Positions 1 to 5,211 of a DNA stretch of 6,373 bases are shown one piece after another (within the stretch, counting starts at the first letter, position 1; the number at the start of each line of letters is the position of its first letter). The position numbers were made by a program, and so were the translations under genes. The notes beneath the pieces are model-generated. The model saw only the letters and a program-made list of their open reading frames with translations, was not told the origin of the DNA and ran no database searches. This DNA is from Victivallales bacterium (GTDB lineage Bacteria > Verrucomicrobiota > Lentisphaeria > Victivallales > JAUVCU01), in assembly GCA_029934175.1 (NCBI GenBank), contig JAOZMT010000133.1, positions 1-6,373 of the forward strand, read 5' to 3'.

Positions 1-84
1 GAAAATTTAAAAATGGACTCATGTTGAATTCCTAGAGGTCAGGTATTCTGAAATTAAGTATCTTTCCCAGTATATTAACATTCT

Positions 85-176
85 GCCACCGAGACGGTGG
101 CGCTACGGTTTTGTGCTTTGCACTATGAATTGATTAAATCGACAGCCTCTGAAAGCGGAACTCCGACGGTTTTTTT
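85..176. repeat. GC-rich hairpin-bearing intergenic segment (possible dispersed repeat or small RNA)
   Basis: This stretch is clearly richer in G+C than the surrounding DNA; for example, 141-170 is 18 of 30 G/C. It contains a perfect hairpin at 85-101 (GCCACC, loop GAGAC, GGTGGC), a second at 113-123 (GTGC, loop TTT, GCAC) and a small one at 156-165 (CGG, loop AACT, CCG). A run of seven T lies at 170-176 on the plus strand. The element CGGTTTT occurs at 106-112 and again at 167-173. It lies just downstream of the stop codon of the minus-strand cluster, but the T run is on the wrong strand to serve as its terminator. It could be a REP-like dispersed element, a short structured RNA on the plus strand, or a transferred fragment. 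Copies elsewhere in the genome would decide; none can be seen in this window. Confidence 0.35.
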
Positions 177-226
177 GACTTTTCTAGCTCAAAGTGTAAA
201 GACCTTATTGAAACTAATCGACCTCT

Positions 227-1036
227 TTATTTCTTTCCTGAATACGGGTAGGGTAAAAAAGTTGAATCATCAATATCATAAGAGTCTGCTATAACTTTAC
301 CAATTGTATTGATATATCGGAAACTATCTGATGTTATCGCACACAAATATAAATTTGTAGATGTTAGTCTTAGCAAATCATTGCTATTCCAATATTTGAT
401 AGGTTTTTCTTCGCTTAATAATGACTTTGATACGCTCCAATTTTTTCTAGGAGATAAAACAATGCCAGTCTTATCAATTAATATAAAATCACCAATATTA
501 TTAATAATTTTCAAGTCTATATTTATATTTTTTGCCAATTTTTGAGCAATTGCACATAATAAAAAATCTGATCCAATTAACTCTTCTAATACTATTCCTA
601 AGCAAAAATAATCTGCCTCTATTTCACTTTTGTCAGAAACTTTAAAGCCTGTTTTCCTAAGAAAATATGCAAACTTATCAATAGTATCTGGTTTGTTTTG
701 TTCTAAATTTGCGACTAATGCAAGCCAAAATTGCATAATGGATTCTATAGTATCATTATCATACCATAGAGTGTGAACTTTACTTAATCCTGTTATAATA
801 TCAGTATTATTATCTTTTAAAATATTTGATGTTTTTTCTCTATTGTTTCGCCTAGTTTGAATAACTTGTAACTGATGTGCTCGCTTTCTTAAAATATGAT
901 TATCATCTTCTTGGATAGACTTTATGAATGAATCTAAATTAATATCTGATTCTAAAAGTTCAGCCATTGCAGCACTTGCAATATGAACATTTGTATCATC
1001 TAGGAGAAGCATTAGATCTTTTATGTTATTTTTCAT
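227..1036 (-). CDS. SirB1-like / transglutaminase-like protein with helical N-terminus, function unknown
   Basis: The protein has 269 residues from the ATG at 1036. The reading frame opens further up at a TTG (1054), but the ATG has AGGTG (1046-1050) nine bases upstream and is the better start. Residues 1-70 look like HEAT-type helical repeats (LMLLLDDTNVHIASAAMAEL). Residues 80-200 resemble the SirB1/UPF0162 transglutaminase-like fold: a helix (YFCLGIVLEELIG), an Ala/Leu-rich helix (LLCAIAQKLAKNINIDLK), then strands (GDFILIDKTGIVLSPRKNW). In SirB1 proteins the last part usually reads PGHF, whereas here it is IGDF (181-184). The usual histidine is therefore missing and enzyme activity is doubtful. 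The tail ends FLPYPYSGKK. No signal peptide or membrane segment is visible, so it is probably cytosolic. It is the last gene of the cluster and overlaps the acyltransferase by 11 bases, so it is likely co-translated. The family call rests on remembered pattern similarity; a wholly unknown family remains possible. Confidence 0.55.
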   Translation of the reverse strand: MKNNIKDLMLLLDDTNVHIASAAMAELLESDINLDSFIKSIQEDDNHILRKRAHQLQVIQTRRNNREKTSNILKDNNTDIITGLSKVHTLWYDNDTIESIMQFWLALVANLEQNKPDTIDKFAYFLRKTGFKVSDKSEIEADYFCLGIVLEELIGSDFLLCAIAQKLAKNINIDLKIINNIGDFILIDKTGIVLSPRKNWSVSKSLLSEEKPIKYWNSNDLLRLTSTNLYLCAITSDSFRYINTIGKVIADSYDIDDSTFLPYPYSGKK

Positions 1037-1694
1037 CGTTATATACACCTGCAAGTTTTTGTAAAGTTTCTTCTATTTTGTTTAAATAAACTTTAAATTC
1101 TTTATCTGATAAGTCAGGAGGCACATAAATTTTATCACCAACAAATAAAGCAAGCCGCCCCCAAGGTTTTGGTATTTGAAATTTGTCCCAACTTTTTAAT
1201 TCCCAATAATTAGAAGATACAATAGCAAGTGGAATTATAGGTTTTCCTGTAATACTAGCAATTTGAATAGCCCCAGGACTCATTTTATAAATAGGTCCTC
1301 TTGGTCCGTCAGGCGTAATAGCAAGATTATATCCTTCTTGAACTAATTTAATTGCTTGTAATAAAACTTTACCACCTTTTTTTGAGCTAGAACCACGAAT
1401 ACTTTTTACATTAAATTGTGCTATCATATCACTAATATACTGCCCATCTCTTGATGGACTAATCATTGCATAAGTTGATTCTTGAATTCTTTTTGAAAAA
1501 AGCAAAGGACAAAATAATAATCTATTGTGCCAAATTAAAAATATAACATTCTCCTTTGAATGTAAATTATAGAAAGGGTCGATAATATCAACTCTCATAA
1601 TAAGCTTTAAAAACCTTAATAAAACTGCTGGGAAAAAATAAAACCAAGATGGTAACTTTTTTATATTTCTAAATTTTTTTTTAAATAAATTCAT
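1026..1694 (-). CDS. DUF374-type lysophospholipid acyltransferase family protein
   Basis: This 222-residue protein has the hallmarks of the DUF374 branch of the LPLAT superfamily, close to the usual length. The basic N-terminus is followed by a hydrophobic stretch (about 17-33) that probably associates with the membrane. Motif I is the variant WHNRLL (55-60), carrying the His of the HxxxxD-type active site region. SRDG (81-84), RGSSSKKGG (100-108), TPDGPRGP (127-134), PGAIQIA (140-146) and KSWDKFQIPKPWGR (167-180) follow in the family order. Such proteins are thought to transfer acyl chains to lipid or lipid A-like acceptors at the inner membrane. The exact substrate cannot be told from sequence. 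The ATG shares one base with the kinase stop codon (TAATG) and no strong Shine-Dalgarno precedes it, which suggests translation coupled to the kinase. The gene overlaps the SirB1-like gene downstream. The family call is firm, the substrate is unknown. Confidence 0.9.
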   Translation of the reverse strand: MNLFKKKFRNIKKLPSWFYFFPAVLLRFLKLIMRVDIIDPFYNLHSKENVIFLIWHNRLLFCPLLFSKRIQESTYAMISPSRDGQYISDMIAQFNVKSIRGSSSKKGGKVLLQAIKLVQEGYNLAITPDGPRGPIYKMSPGAIQIASITGKPIIPLAIVSSNYWELKSWDKFQIPKPWGRLALFVGDKIYVPPDLSDKEFKVYLNKIEETLQKLAGVYNDEK

Positions 1695-4099
1695 TACTTT
1701 TCGCTAATAGTTAAAATAGCAGTCTTACGCCATTTCTTAGTTGGTTTATGAAGAAGAAAAAGATTTCCTAAATTATCAAAAATGACATATCTACTACTCG
1801 CGTCAATATACCCCAAAAAATTAGCATTTTTATCTTTGAATTTTGGAGTCAACTGACTTGGCTTTACTTCAGAAAACTTATCCATTTTAGGATAATTAAA
1901 AACAACAACTTTATTATTTAATTTTTCCTCAAAAAAGATTTTGTTTATATCTTTATTATACTCTACTTTCCCTGAACATATATTTGATAATAATCTATTG
2001 AATTTATTATTTTTATAGTATGACAAATGACCTTCCTCTGAAGCTATTAAAAAAGAATCATTATTAATAAATTTTACTTTTGCACTTTTTATTTTATACT
2101 CTAGTTTATTTGATATAATGGATAGTTTTGATTTTATATCAAAAATTTCATATTTATTATTCCCAGCAACAATGAATTGATTTTCATACGGTAAAAAGTC
2201 TATCGCCCCTCCCATAATTGATGATTTTAATATAAAAAAAGTATTTAAGTTTTTCGCATTAAACACATAAATATCTTTTGATTTTTCCATTGAAACAATA
2301 ATGTCGTCTTGGTCATTTGCACAAATCGCAGATGGAGTAGTTGCGAGTTGTGCAGTAGATGATATAATCTTTTCAGTTATAGGATTTAATATAAAAAGGC
2401 TGTTATCTGTTTTTAAATCTTTTTGTGCTTTAGAAAAGCATACAAGAGTGTCGTTAAAAGACCATTTTAGTTTAGTTATAAATTTATCTTCGAGAGTTAT
2501 TATTTTAAGGATATTCCAATTCGCTGTATCCATAAAAATAAGTCTAGTTCCAAAAGGTCCATATTTTTCTCCAATAGTTTCAGAAAAACAAATAACTGTC
2601 TTATCATCACTCATAGTTGTTTCTTTAAGTCTCGGACCTCCAGTCCCTTCAAAATACCACTTAGGTTTCCATTCAATATGTTTTCGTTTTTGATCTAATT
2701 TTCCTGCCAAAGAATAATAATTTAATTTATTTTCAACTATATGATTACTACTTGTTCTTGGTTCTTCGATTATATTATTCGCATTATAAACTACTACCTT
2801 CTTTTTTCTTTTAAAGTTAGAAGATGTAAACTTCATATTACCTTCTTCTATTATTTCAATTTTCATTTTATCATCAGAATCAATTTTATTCATCTTGACC
2901 ATTTCTTTTATCGTAATCTTTTTTAATGGAGTTTCTGTTAGTTTTACAGATAGATTATTGTCTACTTCATCGTTCCTTTTGTCAGTAGAGACAGATAACA
3001 ATATTGCACAAATCGCAAAAAACAACGCCAAAACTACAATAACTTTAGGATTTTTAACTAAAGTTGATGATTGTTTTAATATTTTATCTGCAACAATAGT
3101 TAAACTTTTATGATCAATAACTGGGCTTACTTCTGATTTCATACTTTTCCCATCTAAAACTAATCTAATATCTTGACATAATTTTGACCAAGTAGCTGGT
3201 CGTTTATCTATTTCTTTAGCCATCATAGTTTGCAATAATTCTTTAGCATTGTCAGATATTTTAGGATTAGCTTTTTGTGGGTCTGGAATAGGAGCAGTAA
3301 TATGCTTTGCGACAATTCCCATTGCAGTTGATGAATTATAAGGCACATGACCTGTCATAAGATGATATAAAGACCCTCCTAAAGCGTAAATATCTGTTTT
3401 ATAATCAATATATTTTTCACCTTTAGCCTGTTCTGGGCTCATATAATATGGAGTTCCAACGATAACTCCTGTCATTGTTAATGAAGCATCATCAGCAATT
3501 GATTTTGAAATACCCATATCCATTAATTTTACAAGTTTAGACTCAGATTCTACCATAATATTAGCTGGCTTTATATCTCTATGCAAAAACTTGTGATGAT
3601 GCCACGCATATTCCAAAGCTTCAGCTATTTGCAAAGCAATTTCAAGAGCCTCTTTTTCAGGTATAAATTTATCTATTTTCAATCTATTTCCAAGTTCAAC
3701 TCCATCAATATATGATATTGCCAAATAATTAATATTCCCATCTTGACCAGCCTCTATAAATTTGACAATGTTTTTATGGTTTAATACTTTTAAGGTTTCT
3801 ACTTCATTATAAAATCTTGATAAAAAATCTTTACTTTTAGCTAAACCTGGAGATAATATTTTTAATGCCACAAGTTCATCTGTGCTCATATTAAAAGCAA
3901 GCCAAACTTCACCCATTCCACCAGTTCCTAACCTGCGTTTAAGTTTGAATTTGCCTACTTCTTTATCAGCTTCCATTCCAATAAAAGGAACTAAAACTGT
4001 ATTTGCACATTTAGGACATGTAACAGATTCTGCATATTCATTAGAATCCATTTCAATCTCTTCATTACATTTTGAACAACTAAAATTAATTATACCCAT
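1694..4099 (-). CDS. Membrane-anchored Hanks-type Ser/Thr protein kinase with zinc ribbon and propeller-like external domain
   Basis: This 801-residue protein has four parts. Residues 8-31 form a zinc ribbon (C8, C11, C28, C31). Residues 51-315 form a protein kinase domain with glycine loop GTGGMGEV (58-65), VALK with ATP-binding K80, helix-C E99, catalytic loop HRDIKPAN (173-180, base D175), metal-binding D194 in DMG, an activation loop with T208/T210/T216, SPE (221-223), D236 and R300. All catalytic residues are present, so it should be active. Residues 353-370 are a single hydrophobic transmembrane helix. The remaining 430 residues should lie outside the inner membrane. They begin with a charged linker and end (about 500-785) with seven recurring beta-rich units that look like a propeller sensor or binding domain. 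The start has AAGGGG nine bases upstream, lying on the sigma gene's stop codon. It probably phosphorylates cytosolic partners in response to an envelope signal; neither ligand nor target can be read from sequence. Confidence 0.95.
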   Translation of the reverse strand: MGIINFSCSKCNEEIEMDSNEYAESVTCPKCANTVLVPFIGMEADKEVGKFKLKRRLGTGGMGEVWLAFNMSTDELVALKILSPGLAKSKDFLSRFYNEVETLKVLNHKNIVKFIEAGQDGNINYLAISYIDGVELGNRLKIDKFIPEKEALEIALQIAEALEYAWHHHKFLHRDIKPANIMVESESKLVKLMDMGISKSIADDASLTMTGVIVGTPYYMSPEQAKGEKYIDYKTDIYALGGSLYHLMTGHVPYNSSTAMGIVAKHITAPIPDPQKANPKISDNAKELLQTMMAKEIDKRPATWSKLCQDIRLVLDGKSMKSEVSPVIDHKSLTIVADKILKQSSTLVKNPKVIVVLALFFAICAILLSVSTDKRNDEVDNNLSVKLTETPLKKITIKEMVKMNKIDSDDKMKIEIIEEGNMKFTSSNFKRKKKVVVYNANNIIEEPRTSSNHIVENKLNYYSLAGKLDQKRKHIEWKPKWYFEGTGGPRLKETTMSDDKTVICFSETIGEKYGPFGTRLIFMDTANWNILKIITLEDKFITKLKWSFNDTLVCFSKAQKDLKTDNSLFILNPITEKIISSTAQLATTPSAICANDQDDIIVSMEKSKDIYVFNAKNLNTFFILKSSIMGGAIDFLPYENQFIVAGNNKYEIFDIKSKLSIISNKLEYKIKSAKVKFINNDSFLIASEEGHLSYYKNNKFNRLLSNICSGKVEYNKDINKIFFEEKLNNKVVVFNYPKMDKFSEVKPSQLTPKFKDKNANFLGYIDASSRYVIFDNLGNLFLLHKPTKKWRKTAILTISEK
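1697..2632 (-). other. Propeller-like repeat domain of the kinase (seven beta-rich units)
   Basis: Within the external part of the kinase, roughly residues 490-801, a pattern of hydrophobic strand, short turn and second strand ending in F or Y recurs. Units begin near residues 501 (TVICFSE), 551 (TLVCFSK), 599 (DIIVSMEKSKDIYVFNAK), 641 (QFIVAGNNKYEIFDIK), 682 (SFLIASEEGHLSYYKNN), 719 (NKIFFEEKLNNKVVVFNYPK) and 769 (RYVIFDNLGNLFLLHKP). Spacing is 37-50 residues, as expected for beta-propeller blades of the WD40/PQQ-like kind. The units were found by eye, and sequence identity between them is low. Confidence 0.5.
2990..3043 (-). other. Transmembrane helix of the kinase
   Basis: Residues 353-370 (VIVVLALFFAICAILLSV) form the only long uncharged hydrophobic stretch in the kinase. 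It is preceded by lysines (349, 352) and followed by D373, K374 and R375. With the kinase domain on its N-terminal side, the expected topology is kinase in the cytosol and C-terminus outside. Confidence 0.9.
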
Positions 4100-4107
4100 T
4101 TATCATT

Positions 4108-4114
4108 TCCCCTT
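4108..4114 (-). promoter_or_regulatory. Ribosome binding site of the kinase, overlapping the sigma stop codon
   Basis: AAGGGGA on the minus strand ends nine bases before the kinase ATG (4099). It shares two bases with the TAA stop (4113-4115) of the sigma gene. Ribosomes finishing the sigma factor would therefore sit on the kinase start signal, consistent with coupled translation. Confidence 0.65.
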
Positions 4115-4901
4115 AAACATTAAATAATACCTGCAATTTTTCTACTGCTATCTTATAAATTTGTGATACTCTGCTTTTTGTAATTCCCATAACCTCTCCA
4201 ACTTCAATAGTCGATAAATCTTCATAATGTCGGAGATATAAAACCTTCTGTTCGTTTTCTTTTAAATTTCTAAACAAACCATGCATATCGTCCATAGCCA
4301 TACTTTTATCTGTTATTTCAAGAGGAGACGCAACAGTTGCATCTGTTAAAACATCAGAATATTTCAAACCATCTTGGAATTCATCTGCAATATTTATATC
4401 ACCACGACCCATATTTAAATGTCGAGTTACTTCTAGTTCATCAAGTTCTGCGACTTGTGCAATTTCTTTATTCGTAGGAATGCGTGATAATTTTTTTGTT
4501 AATTCTAAACTTATTTCGTTTAATTGTTTATATCTAGCTCGTTGAGTTCTTGTTAAATGGTCTTGCGAGCGTAAATCATCCATCATAGATCCATAAATTC
4601 TCCTATATGCAAAAGATTCAAACGGCACACCTTTATCTTTATCAAATGAAGTTAATGCTGAGTGTAATCCTACAACGCCAATGCTTAGTAATTCATTTTG
4701 TGTGATTTTCATCTTCACTTGTCTAGGCATATGGTTTGCAACTTTTGCAACTAAAGGTAAATAAAATTCCACAAGAGTCATATAGTTATCATTGTTCTTT
4801 ATATCATTCCAATAATCTTCCCATAGCTGAATTTCTTCAGGGGTCATTTTAAAATTTTCAGACTTTTTATCCATTATTTTTCTCGTATTTTTTACTTTCA
4901 T
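4113..4901 (-). CDS. RNA polymerase sigma factor, sigma-70 family, FliA/WhiG type
   Basis: The protein has 262 residues from the ATG at 4901. A second ATG at 4874 (MDKKSENF, giving 253 residues) has GAG seven bases upstream, whereas the first has no clear ribosome binding site, so the shorter form may be the real one. Region 2 spans about 44-113 (VEFYLPLVAKVANHMPR, then ELLSIGVVGLHSALTSFDKD, GVPFESFAYRRIYGSMMDDLR), covering core binding and -10 recognition. Region 3 spans about 117-165 (LTRTQRARYKQLNE, IPTNKEIAQVAEL). Region 4 spans about 205-260 with a helix-turn-helix (STIEVGEVMGITKSRVSQIY) for -35 contact. The order, the length and the RSQDHLTRTQR block after region 2 match the FliA/WhiG/SigF branch. 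No flagellar or anti-sigma gene is visible nearby, so a flagellar role cannot be assumed. It is the first gene of the cluster, 13 bases from the kinase, which suggests joint regulation. Confidence 0.95.
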   Translation of the reverse strand: MKVKNTRKIMDKKSENFKMTPEEIQLWEDYWNDIKNNDNYMTLVEFYLPLVAKVANHMPRQVKMKITQNELLSIGVVGLHSALTSFDKDKGVPFESFAYRRIYGSMMDDLRSQDHLTRTQRARYKQLNEISLELTKKLSRIPTNKEIAQVAELDELEVTRHLNMGRGDINIADEFQDGLKYSDVLTDATVASPLEITDKSMAMDDMHGLFRNLKENEQKVLYLRHYEDLSTIEVGEVMGITKSRVSQIYKIAVEKLQVLFNV

Positions 4902-4910
4902 TAACTACAC

Positions 4911-4922
4911 TGTAATATTACA
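4911..4922. promoter_or_regulatory. Perfect 12-bp palindrome at the predicted start of the sigma-kinase transcript (candidate operator)
   Basis: TGTAATATTACA reads the same on both strands. It lies 9-20 bases downstream of the -10 box of the minus-strand promoter, so it covers about +2 to +13 of the transcript, and it is 10 bases from the first candidate ATG. A dimeric repressor bound here would block the polymerase. The base composition is AT-rich, so a chance palindrome is possible. Confidence 0.4.
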
Positions 4923-4930
4923 CAATAAAT

Positions 4931-4959
4931 ACTATAAACTGTATAATTATAAAAATCAA
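4931..4959 (-). promoter_or_regulatory. Sigma70-like promoter of the sigma-kinase-acyltransferase cluster
   Basis: On the minus strand, the -35 box TTGATT (4954-4959) and the -10 box TATAGT (4931-4936) are separated by exactly 17 bases. Transcription would start near 4924, giving a leader of about 22 bases to the ATG at 4901 or about 50 bases to the ATG at 4874. In such AT-rich DNA -10-like boxes are frequent, but the paired boxes, the ideal spacing and the position make this the best candidate. Confidence 0.6.
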
Positions 4960-5016
4960 ATATTTTAAGATTTTATTTTAATCTAATTTGTTAAATTGGA
5001 TATAACCTTACTTCTC

Positions 5017-5039
5017 AATTCGTAGAAAATTTACGGATT
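5017..5039. repeat. Imperfect inverted repeat between the divergent promoters
   Basis: AATTCGTA (5017-5024) and TACGGATT (5032-5039) are inverted copies with one mismatch and a 7-base spacer. The repeat ends five bases before the -35 box of the upstream plus-strand promoter, a position suited to an activator or repressor site. It is too far upstream of the minus-strand promoter to be an overlapping operator there. Confidence 0.35.
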
Positions 5040-5044
5040 TAGGT

Positions 5045-5073
5045 TTGAGTTTAACTTATTTATCTTGTATAAT
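5045..5073 (+). promoter_or_regulatory. Sigma70-like promoter (upstream candidate) of the GH94-like gene
   Basis: The -35 box TTGAGT (5045-5050), a 17-base spacer and a perfect -10 box TATAAT (5068-5073) make the best plus-strand promoter here. The start near 5080 would leave an untranslated leader of about 130 bases, long enough for regulation, although no known riboswitch fold is recognised. Confidence 0.55.
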
Positions 5074-5128
5074 AGTCCAATAATCTCGTTCTTTCATTAA
5101 TATTTGTTAAGTTCTTTTATTAATTTTC

Positions 5129-5156
5129 TTGATATATTGAATGAAACAGTTATATT
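5129..5156 (+). promoter_or_regulatory. Second, proximal promoter candidate of the GH94-like gene
   Basis: TTGATA (5129-5134) and TATATT (5151-5156) are 16 bases apart. A start near 5163 would give a leader of about 50 bases. A further TATAAT at 5164-5169 lacks a well-spaced -35 box. In AT-rich DNA this candidate is weaker evidence than the upstream one. Confidence 0.35.
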
Positions 5157-5197
5157 AATACCTTATAATTTAATACATGAAAAATATACAAACAAAT

Positions 5198-5204
5198 AAA
5201 GGAG
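5198..5204 (+). promoter_or_regulatory. Ribosome binding site of the GH94-like gene
   Basis: AAAGGAG ends seven bases before the ATG at 5212. It is the strongest Shine-Dalgarno sequence in the window and fixes the start of the gene. Confidence 0.85.
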
Positions 5205-5211
5205 ACAGATT

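Larger units (their letters stand above)
4902..5211. other. Divergent intergenic control region
   Basis: These 310 bases separate the minus-strand cluster from the plus-strand phosphorylase-like gene. They hold no plausible coding frame. They contain one minus-strand promoter with a palindrome at its start, two plus-strand promoter candidates, an imperfect inverted repeat (5017-5039), a short direct repeat (TTAATAC at 5155-5161 and 5170-5176) and the ribosome binding site of the right-hand gene. Confidence 0.8.

Noticed and set aside
1..22. Possible start of a minus-strand gene (ATG at 22, with AGGA seven bases upstream) running off the left edge
   Set aside because: Only seven codons are inside the window, too few to support a gene, although a real gene starting here cannot be excluded.
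156..176. Possible intrinsic terminator (CGG-AACT-CCG hairpin followed by T7) on the plus strand
   Set aside because: The stem has only three base pairs, and no plus-strand gene is known upstream. It is kept only as part of the structured segment and is not called a terminator.
97..294. A 65-codon plus-strand frame starting with GTG inside the GC-rich hairpin segment
   Set aside because: It has no ribosome binding site and begins in the loop/stem of the hairpin. It runs into the 3' end of the minus-strand gene, and its translation resembles no known family. It is better explained by the structured segment.
2301..2693. Open plus-strand frame of 130 codons opposite the kinase gene
   Set aside because: It lies entirely within the external domain of the kinase. 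It has no family features, and the minus-strand protein is clearly the real one.
4942..4951. Palindrome TATAATTATA in the spacer of the minus-strand promoter
   Set aside because: It is made only of A and T in AT-rich DNA and is easily produced by chance. It is weaker than the mixed-base palindrome at 4911-4922.
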